A stretch of DNA of 64,000 nt from Serilophus lunatus (taxonomy: Eukaryota > Chordata > Aves > Passeriformes > Eurylaimidae): NCBI GenBank assembly GCA_013399895.1, contig VXBA01001649.1, forward strand, positions 186,001 through 250,000. Direction: 5' to 3'. A model generated the notes under the pieces. The model was not told where the DNA came from, ran no database searches, and saw only the letters and a program-made list of their open reading frames with translations. How positions within the stretch are numbered: the first letter of the stretch is position 1; each line of letters begins with the position of its first letter. Shown here piece by piece: positions 40,301 to 55,300 of this stretch. Made by a program: the position numbers and the translations under genes.

Positions 40301-43300
40301 GTTTAAACTTTAAAGTATGTTTTCTTACAGTCTTTTTCACGTCTTCCCTCCCACAAAACTCATACTATGTGATTCGGATGTGGGATTGCTGGATGATCAG
40401 GTCTAGTAATTCCCCATGTTAGGCAGAAACATGAACATAACTTCAGGTGTATTTTTACTACATGTTGTATGCATTTTTTTACGACTACAAGTTTTAACAG
40501 CAAAAAAAGCACCTATTTTGATTAAATTGATGGTGCTTTATAATCTTCCTCTATACTCTCCTTGCCCCTTTATGCCTTCAGTCTATCCACCTGCTCCATG
40601 TTGATTTTGAAACATTCACTCTGTGTCTATATCTCCCAGAATCAATGCCTGGGAGGAAGGATGACTATGACTGAAGTGACATGTAAGAATATAGAAAGCT
40701 GGAATTTGCTCTCATCAATAGCAGAGCTGGAAGTCTGTTAGGAAATGCTCCAGTTTCCTCATATGGCAAAGAAATTTATTCCTAGATTGCATAATATACA
40801 TATGATTTGAAATATGTACACAAAAGGCTCATCTATAGGTGTTTGAATTATTTTTACTTACAATTTTTTACTGTTATTAATCTCAATTATTTTTACTGTT
40901 ATTAATCTCATTTGTGAAAACACACTATTTTTGTTTCTATTTCAGCTACAGTGAAAAAGGAGGGGGAGAAGAAAGGTAAATCAGTATTTTCCCTTGAATG
41001 ACTTTTGTGCTGTGATTGCTGTGAGAAATGTTTCCTTCATTCAGTGATACAATTGTGATGACATACAACATTGCCATGACATACACCACCTCATGTGCTA
41101 CCATCAGCCAACTTTATCTGCTCCTACTGTGATAGCACAGTTGTCATTTCCAGTATTGTAGCTACTTATTAAAGAAGGCCAAAACAGCCCAGTATCAGAC
41201 ACTTCATCATTCTGACTGCAGGAAAATGAAAGGTCTTTGTTATCATGCTAGGATTTGTCAAAGAGAAAAAAACTTGCAGCACAAAATGCATGCTGACCTG
41301 GCTGTTTGTTCTTTGCAGAAGTTGCTTTTCTAGGCATATTTAATTGCCTCTTTTCAAATATGTATGGAGTATGCATGTAACATTTGCTGAAGTTGTTCTT
41401 GGATATTTTAACAGATTAGTGGAAAAATTTTCCCTATATGGAAACCCAAAATATTGCTTTTTATGCTTAAAGATAAAACAAATTTATTTATCAGACCCCA
41501 AATATCTATTTAGAGTGTTGTCTTTCAAAACAAGATTTTTTTTCAGTAAATATTCTGATTTCATTCAAACAGCAAGAGTAATTGAATATTAGCAATAAGG
41601 AGATACTTTTTAAGCTGTTCAACCTTATTTATTATGTGGTTTATAAGTCATATTTTGCTCACTAAACTGGGCAATGGAAATATTTTAAGAATATTTCCAT
41701 GGATTTCATAGGATTATTGGAGTTTCATTATTGATTTAGTAGGAAAAAAATTCTTGTTCTTTATTACTGAAGTTCACTGATGGGAGATTTTTTGGCAGGG
41801 GTGGGGCAGGGAGGGATGTCTTTTGCCATTTCAAAGCCATTTGAAAATTCTGTTATTCACATAACTGAAGAATGGAGACAACCTTTACTGTCTATACAAG
41901 AAGACATTTTCAATTCTGAATAATTATTTTTTTCTGTTATCCTTATATACCGCTGTTAACTGAACTGGAAAAAAAAAAATTATAGTCCCAACAGTTTTAT
42001 CAGCTCATGAGTGAAACCTTGGCTACGTTGATCTTAGTGGCAAAAGTCCCATTCACTCCACTGAAGCCAAAATTTTACGTCATGTCTTTAACAGAATAAT
42101 AAAATTAATTTTGGTTATCAAAAATGACCATCTTAATAGGTATCAAGCAGGATATTTTGTCCAAAGATTAATTTGCAACAACTGAAGCATGAAAGGTAGT
42201 ACATGAAGCAGGGAAAATCAGAAAATTGGCAGCTACGCTTACCACCATTAGTTTTCAAACATCAAAATGCCTGCTGTATTCAAAAATATGGACTATTACA
42301 CCCTTAATGGAAAGAAAAGAGTGAGGTAATTGTTGAGGATGCTACCTCAGTTGCCCTTGTCACAGAGTATAGGCCCATTCATTTACAGAAGAACATCAAG
42401 GGAATTTGTTTTGCATACCTAATGCTTGCTATTATCTCACTGTTTATCAGTTAGGATTTTTTTCCTCTTTAGTTAAAATCTTCCCCAACAAAATTGTTTG
42501 AAAAATGCATTTTCAATGAACATTCTTTGAAGTTAGATCAGTTTTTCCATGTAATTTCCATTTATATATATTCTATTTTAAAAAAAAAAATCCTTTGATT
42601 TCTTAGTTGAAGGGATTTTACTAACAGGTATATGTAGGGTACTTTCAAGCCCCTGGCTCAGGACAGGTTGTATCTCATCCTGCTGGTTACCACAAACCTA
42701 TTTCACTGAAACATGGAGTTGTGAACCAAAAGTCAGCTTTAGTCATTCTTCTCATGTCATCACTTTATTTATTCTTGGACTTAATGTCCCTCTGATTTTC
42801 TTAGATCATAACCAACATTGTCAGCAAGGAAGGTAGTGATTCTAGTGAAAAGAAATTGCTAGTCCAATGAAATTTTCAAGTGACTGAGGAAAACTGGTTC
42901 AGTGATGTACTTCACTTAAGTAGATATGCATTAAACTGAATAACTGGGGAGAATTAATAAGGCCTCTTCCAAAAAATTATCATCCTGTGCTCTAACTTTC
43001 TCACCTAGCTTCTCCCTCTCTTCAGGCCTCACATGGAAAATACTGCATGGTACTAGCTAACTCCTAATTTGAACAGGTTTTATTTGTTTCTGTTTATTCT
43101 GTTATCACAAGAAATTGCTCCAAGCTGCATGTGCATTCCTCTAACTGGCAATAAAAAAGGATAATGTTTGCTGGTTTTGCTTAAGGATACAGTATTTTTT
43201 GCACAGCTGCAAAATTAATAGAAGTAGCCAGGCAGTGCTCTAAATTGAGCGGCTCATTTTCCAAAATATATTTTGGTAGTAGCATGAACAGTTCAAATTC

Positions 43301-46300
43301 CACTTTTCTCATGCGAATCATGTAGTATATACACACTGTACTCTATACAAAGCTTTCTGCAATTATTCTGTCTTATTCAAATACGCATCCCTCACCTAGA
43401 AAAACAAGATTAATCAGCAATACAGAATGACAAGCCATCATAAAAAGAGAAGAAGATGGAATGGCACGTTCAGTCTATGGTACATTCTGTGCATAGCATA
43501 CATCAGACATGAAGAAGTTTAAAAGAGAAAGAAAAGAACAAAATTAAGATGGAAAAATCTTATATAGTTCACTAATGTCTCCCGATATGAGTAATACTAA
43601 CAGAAATCTTAGGGCACAATTTATGGATTAAATTTCTATTTCAAAGGTTAACTGTATAAGACTTTGTGACCAAAGTCCTAGAAAACAGTCAACTTTAGCT
43701 TCCAGCATCATGTTATGCTTTCTTTCAATGTGTGTGGGATAGAGAAGCTGTGATAAAAAATGTATAAGTGTTGTCAATTCCAAAAGGGCAAAAGGTAACA
43801 ACCCTTTGTATAACCAAGGCACTTTCTAAATTTCCCAAGAGCAAATCTGACTGCCAGTACACAAAAATGTTTAAATCTTGCTCATAAGTCAAAGTACTGT
43901 GAGTAGGATGCAAATGAATTAAAATAGACACAGGTATTGGTGAAGTAATATATATCCCATAATCCTCAGTGCATCTCCAGAAAACAACAAGCAGAGTTGT
44001 AATAGTCTGTAGTATTTCAGCATTTTTTCAGGTTTATTGCCCTTTTTAAAGGAAAATTTACTTTTGTGTATATAAATTGTAGGAGATAAATGGACTTCAT
44101 ACAAGAGATGGCTAGGAGATAGGCTGAACTAAGGACTTCTTCGTTTTTTGTTCAAGAGTCTTTTGGTAGCTGGGAAACTTAGGCTTGGATTTCTTTCCCT
44201 CTTCAGCCTTTTACTCTTTACTCCCTGAAAAGATAACTGTTTCACAGATGACTATGGAGCCCCCACGAGGGTTGGCAAATCAAGCTGTTAAGAAGGGAGG
44301 AGAAGGACTTTGCATTCTTCCATACTTGACATGTTCACACAATGTTAGCCAGCATTCTCACCTATGGTAAATAGATTTTTCCTAAGTCCTTCCACTGCCT
44401 GGAATTTTGGAGGTACTTGTATTATCTTCCTTTACATAAACCAAAACAGAAATATTATATTTAAAAAATATTTCAGAATTACAGAGAGTTCCAAAAATCC
44501 TTTTTGTGGAATGAAGCCAGATTAAAGAAAATTTCAAGTTTTCCTAGTTCTGCGTGAAATGGAATTTCTCATTTCAGTTCATAGTTCCCATGCTCTATTT
44601 ATTTCTGACTAAAGAGTACATGGACTGAGTTGAGAGTGTCAAGTAAGCAATCTTCTTCATAAGCTTAGTAAGTTCTCTCGTCAGGTTAGTGTCAGGAAAT
44701 CTTATCTTGAATATTCTTTATATTTGTGGTTCCAGTGAACTCAAACAGCATTTAACCATTACATAATCCCTGTAAGAAGAACACTCTCATTGTTTAAAGT
44801 GAATCACGAACCTGAGTTAGTTTCTTCAGGCTCCCTAGGGCTAATCAACAAGAGAAAAAGACTGAAATCTGTCTTGCTTCTGAGAGTAAGTTAGAGTGCA
44901 TACCTAATTCAAGACTTCTGTGTCTCCTATCCTCTGTAGACTGCCTACAGTTAGATATTATGAGTAGTTGTAAGTTAGTGAAATGCAGGAGCTAGTTGGC
45001 TGTCAGTATCGTCACTCCTGTTCTGATTTTCAGCATTAATGCCCCAACAGCTTGGTCTTAAGTTCATTTAATCATTTTTAGAAAGCAAAATAAACCACAT
45101 CCAAGTGTCATCAAAAGAGATTAACAGAATTGTATACAGAATCACATTTAGAATTTTCACAATAAATACATCATGTTGTAAAAAGATGCATATAATCTGA
45201 GCACAGCTAATAACAAACAAAAGGAGAAAATGGGCAAGCCATATACATGCAAGCACCAAACTACATATTTTTTTCAATCCGGTAAAGGACAATTTCTTTC
45301 AAGTATTCCTGGTAGTGGTACCATATCCATGGCTTGGAAACTGCTGATCTGCAGTGATACAAATTGGCCAGGGCACAGCAGCATCCCTTTTCAATATATA
45401 TAAAAATCAAGATGCTTTCCAAAATGAAAAAAAAAAAAAAAATCACAAAAAAACCCCACCAAAAACAATAACCAAAAACAGGGCAGTAATGCGTTTCAGA
45501 ACTGCTTAGCTTTGGAGTTGACCAGAAAAATTAGTCAGCAATCTTATTCATAAAGCAAATGGTCATGACAATGTGGGATTTCTGCTCAGCTGCAGATGCC
45601 ACCAGTGCAACATGAATCACAGCTTCATTATGCAGTTTTCTAAGATGCATCAAAGGACGAGAAAGTGGATTACCTGATTCTATAACCACTGAGTGTATTA
45701 CACAACCCCCTAATAGAATTTGTAGTTCTAAATAGAGAGGGAAAAAACCCAGCACAAAACCATTTTCTTAAAATAGTGTCAAAAATTCTGTATTACATAT
45801 AGAAAAATAATAAACATGCTACTATGCTGCTGAAATTAGCAGCGCTCTTTTGACTAGCTGAAGATAGGCATCTCTCTCATGAGGTAACAATCATTGAATT
45901 AACCACAAGATGGAGCCCAAAGGATCTTCCAGAGGGTGGTTAACATTGCCTTCCTGCATCAGATCAAGAACTAAATAACATGGGTTTACCATGAATCTTA
46001 AACTACAGACAATGTAAATCCACTCCTGACAAAAGATATTTTTAATTTAATAGATGACTATCCATACAGTAGTGAGCTTTGACTTTCCATGCTGAAGCAA
46101 TAAACCCCCAGCATTTTCAGGGAATATTGATGAACAGAGAATTTACATGAAATATGGAAAAGGATTGAGAAGTCTACATCAGATAGCTGAAATCTGCTTG
46201 ACTTCTGTTTACCTTACCACAACTATCTTGAGGATATAAATAATTTATGTCCATTTTTCAGAGTTACGTGGGACTTAATGATCTGTACAACCTCTGTTAA

Positions 46301-49300
46301 GTGATGGACAGACCTTGAGGGACTAGGCTCATATACCTTCCATGTTGCAGATATTTCAGTTACAATAAGACATGGCCAAAAACACCTTCCAAATTGTCCA
46401 CTCAATTTAAGTAGAAAGCAGGCAGAGCAATGAGTGCCATGAGCTCAAGACTTTTCACTCAATTCATAAATTTTAAGACATTTTAGATCCTTGGACTAAT
46501 TTAATCATTAGGAAACTTTAATTCATGCAAATTTAGATGTCTAAAGTTAGTCATCTATGTTGAAGCTGTTAATCCTAGGCTCAGTTTAGAGTTAATGGAG
46601 AGAAATAAGCATCTGCGGAGAGTGTTTCGTCTGTCTTGTATATGTCAGAATGCAATTACTTACCCTCTGGAGATACTTGTACTTCTCACTTGACTATAAC
46701 AGGGGACATAGTTTAGGTTTAGTGACAAGAACAGAAAACAAACATCAATGAACATCGAGATGGTTTGTTGTTAATTATTTTAACAGTTTTCCATCTCTTT
46801 TAAGAATCTGACATTGAAAGCAAAGAAAAGTGGAAGGAGCAAGCAAGTTGCAGATCTTAATAGCTAATTGAATAACCACACTCATTTACTCACATGGAGG
46901 GACTAATGGAAACATTTAATCTAGAAATTTTAATATTAAGTTTCAAGCTCTATGTTTGCTACGTAGCACATCATTTCCAGTGGACTCATAGTTAGGGCAT
47001 GTAAGACTATTCATGCTATTCATCCATTTAAAAAAAAAAGTACGACAACTTTATTCTATATAGGATTTAAAGTGAACTTTGACATTGGTTACAACTTTGT
47101 TATCCATCCAAGGTAAAACCCATATTATATTGCTTTATGTTTTATGTAGCAATAAACCTGTGAAACAATTCATTTTGATAGACCTGGAGTAGTATCTTAA
47201 TTGCAGTTATGATTACAACTTGTGTTAATCATTCTTACACGTCTTAAAATACAACAGTAATTTATTCAGCCCCTTCTTCTAAAAACTGGAGACAGTTAAA
47301 CTACTGTTTTAATGATTGTGAAACAGCTGTGATTTCTGAAGAAAGAGTGCTCTGTGTAATTGTTGGCCTGTCTTGTTACTATGTTAGGTATAATACATGT
47401 ATGTTGGCATCATGTAAGCAACACTCACACCAGTCAATCAGCATAATATGCTTAAACACCTAGGTAGCCATATAGCACATGGTTAATTAGCTAAAAATTT
47501 CCCATGGGATCCGCCAGTACTTTATTGTTCTGAGCAAAGATGTCTGCAAATGAACACTCAAAAGTATTCTATTGAGATGAAATTCCAGAATGAATGATTC
47601 TTCTAGTGGCAATCTACATTTTGGTTTTTATCTGTGCAGATATTATTTTCACAATGTGTTCTTACAAAGTTCCAATTAAGGCAAAAACAGTGAACAGCAG
47701 GATTTTATAAGGAACAAAGATGGCTCAGAATGTTATGCCGCTAGAAGTTAGTCATTAGTCCTCTGCTTTAATCATCATGTTAATTTGGGTAGCACACTAG
47801 AAAAAGTCCATTTTTACAAAAGTTGGAACTTTTGCTTTTATTGCTGAATATTTTCTTTTAGCTTTTATTGTTTACTACCATTAATATCAACTAATCTTTC
47901 CTCCAAAATTCTTTTTTACTAGATTTTCATGGTCATGTTATTCTTGTCTAATTGACCTTTATTTCACACTTATTTAATAACATACATAAATATCTTTCCA
48001 GCCATTATTATGCTTTTACAAATCTAGCCATAGATGAAAAGGAGATTAACAAAGAAGTTCATAAAGTATTTGCATGGAATCTGAACACACCACAGTCTGC
48101 CTGTTTTCATTCAGTTACTCTTTGTGAGTTAGTAATTTGTGTTGCAATAAAGCATGGCCAAACTCGGCTATGTTTTGCCTTAGCTATATACAAATGCAAA
48201 ACCGTTATTTCTAAAAGTGAAAGTGTGTTAAGCATACTCTCCTTCATCTGTGTGTTCCCATCCCACAATTTCAGGGAAGAGCACATGAAAACGTCAGAAG
48301 CTGAGGATGATACTGAGAGGAAGCTCTTCAGGTCTTTCACCACACGTGCCTAAAGATGAAATGCATTAATGCAGCAGATGTACCTCATCCACATTTGACT
48401 GAGATTTTATTCTTTCCAGCTCTGCTGATAGAAGATTTGTCCTCCTGGGATTTTAAGACTTATAGTACTTTAAAGAAATTAACTTTCAGTGCTATCATGC
48501 AAGATTGCTGTTTCAACAAGACTTACATTTCCCAGAGCATTTCTATTGTTAACTAACAAACTGGGAAACAGAGAAAGGTTGAGATCACTGCTGATGATCT
48601 CTAAAGGCATGCATCTCAGATTGAAGTAGAAGCAGTTCCTTTCATTAAAAATCATTTTAAAATGTTGGAAATGTCTGCACTTCTTTGCTATTTTTACTAT
48701 ATTTACATCATGTGAAACTTTCTCCCTTCCCTCCTCTCTCTGAACTACTTTTTGGTTTTTCCAGTTATATAAAGTACTTCTGAACTGCCAGTTAAAAATA
48801 AGTCTTTAAAAAACAAATTCTTCCAGACAACAATAGCAAAATCCCCCGAAACTGTGAGTCAGCTCATTTTTCACTATGCAACCCCAAGGTATAAAGCTCA
48901 TCAAACAGCAAGCACGCAAACGTTAACTGTATGAAAGCAGATAGATATCTTGGGCCAGGCCACTCTTATAAAGGCAGTAAAGCAGAAGGAACAGGTTTTT
49001 CATTGGAAAGAGGCAATATGAAGATCAGTCTGTCCCAAGTGAACATATATCAGTGGCTAATTATTAATGAAAAGAGTAAACCATGGCATTTTAGGAAGGT
49101 TAGTCTTAACCATTTACCCTATTATCATCCTTCAGCCACTGCTGAAATAGTAATCCAAGGAAATCTATGGAGCTGCACAGACTTAGATGAGCATTCCTTG
49201 ACCACAAATAAGAGTGAGAACACTAACTGGAATCTCAAGCTCTCTACTTCCCTTCAAACCTTTCAGACAGCCTTAATCACTAATATTTCAAACCTTTCAT

Positions 49301-52300
49301 GTTAATGTGAGATAATACTTTCTTAATGTGTAGAAAAATATCCTGGAAAATTCTAGTTGTAAAGTAAACCAGAAATTTAAAATGAATGTTGTAGGGAATT
49401 AAGAGATGCTGTAAGGGCAAGACTTGCACAGCACACGTTGTAATTTAATCATACACCAACTCCCTCTGCTTATGCCACTACCACACACTTCTCGCTTTCT
49501 TTATTTTGACTCAGCCATAGGGTAATTATTGGCCATAGACCATCAAGGCAACTTTTTAATGTAGAGCCGAGGTCAGGATGAGCACAAGCCATTCTCTTTT
49601 TAAGAATCTTGTTGCAGCTAATCTGTTTTGTGAGTCATTTTTTTAGCTGTATGATCATTAGAGTGTTTTTTCAGTCTGCCAGCTGCCCAGCTAGACAGCA
49701 GGACTTGAGTAGGACACAGGCAGATATGAGAGATCAGGTCTGCTGATCTAGAAAACTTGTGGGAACATCTGACTTCTCCTTTGAATGACAAACAGCAGAG
49801 ATAAAAACTTCACAAAGGCAGGGAACTGCCCCTAAACAGAGTGATAAATCCTAATAATCCCTTTTTTTCTTGAATTTATCATCATCTAGGATATTTTGAA
49901 CTGGTCCAATGTAAGGCATATATTTTATTCTGTTTGACTTCTTCATAATACAGTTGCTTCACAGTCTGAAAAACCTTGGACTGACCAGAACAAAACTGTT
50001 TTGTTCAGCCTTTAATTAAAAGGGCATTGATGATTAGGCAGAATGATGCAGCCTCTTAAGTTCTTGAAACTTACATTTTTAAGGTGGACTGTCCATTAAT
50101 TTGTATAAAGGCCAAATTTTTAGTTTGTCCGGAGTTCATTTTCAGGGAGAATGAACTCATATTAAACAGGAAAATCAAAAGATTTATCTTTCATCATGAT
50201 ATATAAACTGGAAGCTATACTTCTCAAATCTTGAGAATTCCTTTAAAAAATTCCTATTGATCTGGATCTCTCTTTTGGCCTGTAATGTTGTTACAGATTA
50301 ACATTACAGGTGTACTGTGTGTTCATGTAATGCCCAGTCCAAAACCTGCTAAAGAATATTTTTAGTAAGAAATAAACCAGGGTCTTACTTTGTTTAATGG
50401 AAAATAGCTTTCTTCTTTATAATACACATGTAACTATCCAATTACGAATACTTTCTCCCAGCTACAGCATGTTTATGTTTATTCTGTTATTCTTCCCTAA
50501 AACAAAGAGTTCTGGCACTGCTTTCTTTTCCTGTACAACGTTCTTTTCTTACAGAGTGTGCACACTCATAAATGTATTTGCTGTCTGAATGGCAAATGAC
50601 TGTTATCCAGATGGAAAATCGACGTTATAATCAAAAAGCGCATTCTGCTTTTAGTCTTACCAATTTATGGTTTAATAAAGCACAGGATTTCTTTTCTGAA
50701 CCTGTATCAGAAGCTAATGTACAAAAATATGCCATATATAATCAACACACTTGTAGCATTTGGAATAGCAGACAAATGTCCAAGAAAATTTGAAATTAAT
50801 ATGAAAGGCAGCAAGGTATCTACCAAGCCTGATTTCCAAGTTGAATTTAGAACGGCAGAAAAGAAATTTCAAAACCATTTTTTGCTGAGGGTAGAACCAA
50901 ATGATTTCACTGGCACAGTTCATATCTTGTATAGCTTCTAGTATTTCATCAGCAATCCAATTTTTCATTAGGTCCAAGTGTGACCCTGTTCCTCCTCTTA
51001 TATCATTTAAGCATTAAACAAATGAAGATAAAATACTTACTTAGGACTGAATTTTCTAACATTGTGAACAAGCTCTTATTTACCCAATACAGGCAGCCTT
51101 GTTAACTAATGGCATCAGAGCAACTATTTCCAAGAGTTCATCCAGCCCAATACCCCCTCTCCACCAATGGCCAAACCAACAAATGCTGACTTGCACTTTC
51201 GCTGCAAGATACTACATGAAGTGAGTGATATTCCCAGAGCAGCAGAACACAGCTTTTCATTTCTCACCTCTAAGGTTAAATAATATATATCCTTAAACAT
51301 TTTGCAAAATCTGAATTGGCTATTGACATTTAGCTTTTATCATCTTGCATTTTTCACCAAGTACAATAAAAATCAGGGTACTCACATTATAGATAATTGC
51401 AATACTGTAAAAATTAAACTGACGGTCTTGGGATTCAATTTATTAGCTTTCTGCTCACTGTGTAAGTCATTGGAATAGCATTTTTTAATGAGATAATATG
51501 ACAAACAAGAAGGGTAATATTAATATTAAATGGACTGAAGACATACTTAGCAAAACATAAAGATTTATTTTTATGGCCCAAATATTATCTAAAAATTTCA
51601 CTTTCAGTTGTTGGGGTTTTTTAGAACAAAATATAGACATATTTTAGACTAACCAACACATCCTCTAAAAACTATTAACTTTGGGAGATCTTCATTATTG
51701 CATTAAAATATCTGGTAGAAAAGTTTCTCCAAGTGTTATGGCAGAAATGAGAGGACTGGATTTTTAAACAAAGCTCAGATAGCAGTAATCTCAGGGTTCA
51801 GGCTTTGCCTCGATACTGACCCTATGCAGGTTTGGCTAATTTATGCGTCCACAGAAAATATGAACAAGAACAACAGAGACACTTTCACAAACTTGCAGGA
51901 CCAGACCTTAGCTGAGTTTCTCTTCTTTTAAACCTCTGTGACTCATATTCAACAGCATAAAAAGGCAAATATTTTCTCTGGCTTCACTGGAAATTGAAGG
52001 AATAGTGGTTTTGTTTTGATTTTAGGAAGATCTGATATTTTAGGATGCTATTACAAAAACTTATTTGTAAAATCCCTTAAACAGTGTCAGTAAAGAGTCT
52101 TTAAAATAATACTGTTCATATACCTTTTTGTGGTCACTGAAAGTGTTACATGGCACAATATTCTGTTGTAGTTCTGTATACCAGCCTCCTGAAGTTCAGA
52201 TTTTAAATAATTTTAAATTTGCCATGAAATTCCTTTTGCAACCTGAAATTCACAGTTAGATAAGCATATTTCCCTATGTCCTTTACACAATAAAAAAATT

Positions 52301-55300
52301 AATTTCCTCTACAAATTTCAAACATATCTTATGGAAACTCAGTTGTCATAGAACTTGCTTCATCTTATGATGTTTACCTACATAAAGATAACAAAAGTGT
52401 TTTTGCCATAGGACCCCTGGTTTTCTGTTGTTTCCTATTTCTGATTCCTCAGCTGGGAGCAATACAAACTTAGTTTATATCTTTAGTCTCTATTATTTTG
52501 TTCTGCATACCATCGCCAGTTGCTGTATCCTTAAATGCATAAAAACCCAGATTAAATAGGACGGGATATAAAATGGGAGAGTTTTATACTGCAGAGAAAA
52601 GAAGCAAAACACAAACCGACTCACGTTGAAGTTACTTTTTGTCCCAAAAGGGAGCTAGGGAGCTCAGGAGCTCAGTGAATCAAAGCAGAGGAGCTCACAG
52701 CAGCAGATGTATTGCTTGTGTTGCTGAGGTTGCAAAGGCAGCTCATCCCTGCACTCCTGCATCTGTCTGTGGGATTATGGACTTTCACAGAGGATATGCA
52801 GGTGGTAGGGCCTTTTTTCTCTCAAAAACAACAGCTGGCTTGCAAAAGTCAAGAAGAAAAATCCACCTTGGGAGGGTAGGTCTCTGCATTTTGCTTCCTT
52901 CTGTAGAACCAATAATTACAGGGGATACAGCTCCCTGAGCTCTCGCTTCACCTGAGAAGTATTCTCATAACATTCATGGAAAGTATTAACTTGGTTTTCA
53001 GCTTTATCTCATCCGGGTATTTTTTTTTTGGAAAAATGTGGAAAATGAAACGGTACAAAGTTTAGGAGTTTCAGGACTGAAATCTCGCTTTTAAAAAAAT
53101 GTGCAGTGAACTAATGAAGTCAGTTAGTATTTTCAAATATGTCCTGTTTCTTGGAGTAACACTAAATCCATCTGAAATTCACTGAACTCACTAGAGCAGC
53201 TGTAATTTTCAAAGACCCTTAGGTTTAGAGTGCCCTAGGTGCCGTTCCCTCACTTGAGCTCACTCAGACAAAATTATTTTTCTGGCTTTGTCTATGGTCT
53301 GGACTTGTCCTGTCTTAGTGGGCACTAAACTGAGCACCTCACTTAGCAAGGTAGTTTCCCTAGATTTTATATATGGTTATCATTTAGTGAGGGTGGCTCA
53401 GACCATTGAAGAGATGCAGAGACTTCCAGGGGTATTTGTATCAAATTTTATCTAAATGAGGAATTTAGGGGTACCTGTGTTTCCTAATTAAGTGTCCCAG
53501 TTAGGTGTCTGAGGTGGACAATGTAAGACAACACTAACCCGTACATTTCAACATAGACTTCACTGAACTTATATGTCTAAAACGTCATTAATAAATGCAT
53601 TATATCCTGCATTACAGTTACAAAATTATTAAAATACACTTTTTTTTTTTACTTCTAGCTACCTCAGAGAAACCTCATGAATACAGTAAGTATCAAGGTG
53701 TTAAAAAAATATTATTTCGCCTTTTTGGAGGAAGGTATTTCTTTAGGTTCGGAAAGTTTTAGCCACTTAAGATGAGATTCAACAAAAACCTACACAACAT
53801 TTTGACTTATAAAACTGGTTTTCAATGACACTGCTCTGTAATGGAGCACTGGATAGGTTTCACAGGTCTCGGTTTGCATGGAAATCATTTTCCAGCTAAG
53901 GTTGTGATAAGACTTACCTGTGCCTTCTATCTTCATGGCAGCTTTACACTGGGAAAAAATCAAGGGGGCCATAGATGAGGAAGCATCTGTGCAATTCTGT
54001 GGCCTAGCCTCTGGTCCAAGTTTTAGAAAGATTTCTCTCTTGGTATGTTGCAATGCTCACTTGCTGCGCAATTTAGACAATGGTACTATAAATCAGAATT
54101 AAACATATTTTTTAACATTCTTCTGAAATACCATAGTTTAGTTTTTGTTTTTTTCTGTTTCATAATGCTAGGGTTTGGATAATATACTGTTTTTAAATAC
54201 ACAAAATTGCATACAGATTATATTATAATACAGTATAATACCCATTATTGTTACCACTTCACAACATACCTATGGGATTCCTGTGCTAGCTACTGTGGCT
54301 ATGCCTGCCAAATCCAGTATAAAGAAAAACTTAAAAATGTATTTTTTCTATTTATGCAGGATACTGAATATTTATTTGTCATTCTACGTGAGAAAATCCC
54401 ACTTCCTTTGTAATAAAACACTTCCATGATTTCTATATTATAAATCAAGCAGAAGTTTTCTTTATAGATCAGTGATAACAATCAAAATTAAGAGTAGAAG
54501 CATTTGAGAATTTTAGAAATTCTATGATATGTCTAAGAAAACACAGAAAATAATTTTTTGATTTCTTAAACCACACTAAAAAATTTAAAAAGTCTTTTCA
54601 TTATTTTATTTTTTAGAGAAAATAATGAAATACCTTTCCTTCAGAAATATGTTTATAAAAAAATTCTTATCAACTCTAGTGTGAATGTGTAATGCAAATT
54701 TATCTTCTAAAATTATAATTAAAATCTTTTATTTTTAAGATTGTCTAAAAATTAAAGAGCCTTCTAATGTCTGAGTTCTTATTTGCAGAGCATGAACGCG
54801 TCAAACATGAAAAAACTATCTCTCAGACTAAGCCAGGTAGGTCTGGGAATTTAAACTCCAATTATTCCTGGCCCCACTTAATAAGTATATGTGTGGTCTG
54901 CAAAACTTGGAGATCTCCTTGAGCTAGGCACAGATTTTTTTGCTTTGTGCTATTGGCTTTTTCAGGGTATGGGAGGGGAACAAAAATGAGGGTGAAATTT
55001 AACTAAAAGGTCTTTCACAGTTCTTGTGACTCTTTTGTCATTGGTGTAGTACAGTTTATAAAGCATTAGCAAAACCCATTTTCCAGAGTTTGACTAAGGA
55101 GGTCTCTACTGCCCTCCCTTTCAACATTTTCAGTAAACTAGTTATTACATGAACTGAGTTTAGTCTCCAAAAAAGGAAGAGGCTACAATCTCATTGGGTA
55201 GATGACAGCCTGCACAGAGACAACTTCCATTTTCTGAATCTCAAAAAAAACAGGAGCTACCCAACTTAAAAAGTAGTAATATTAATCCTGAACTAACTAC

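Larger units (their letters stand above)
29809..40945 (+). other. TRDN: TRDN intron 11 (11.1 kb), repeat-rich
   Basis: Holds five CR1 fragments and one LTR-type repeat, clustered at 30.0-32.1 kb and 34.9-37.2 kb. A minus-strand open frame with a hydrophobic stretch lies at 38938-39429. I saw no phase-consistent Lys/Glu-rich exon. Confidence 0.6.
40976..53658 (+). other. TRDN: TRDN intron 12 (12.7 kb)
   Basis: The largest intron of the window, with no CR1 or LTR recognised. It has an A16 tract at about 45427-45442, short hairpins at 41674-41700 and 50279-50310, and a candidate extra exon at 46805-46846. Open frames at 47952-48353, 48931-49305 and 52639-52938 have no recognisable product. Confidence 0.6.

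Noticed and set aside
48262..48353. Charged frame (EEHMKTSEAEDDTERK) after an acceptor-like tttcag in intron 12
   Set aside because: The charged frame would need entry in phase 2, while all neighbouring exons are phase 1; in the correct phase the segment stops after four codons.
48931..49305. 124-codon open frame in intron 12
   Set aside because: Ordinary-looking composition, no motif recognised and no splice sites in the TRDN phase.
54618..54681. Acceptor ttttttag followed by EKIMK, resembling exon 1's EEKIM
   Set aside because: The frame turns hydrophobic and has no in-phase donor; similarity to exon 1 is too short to support a duplicate.
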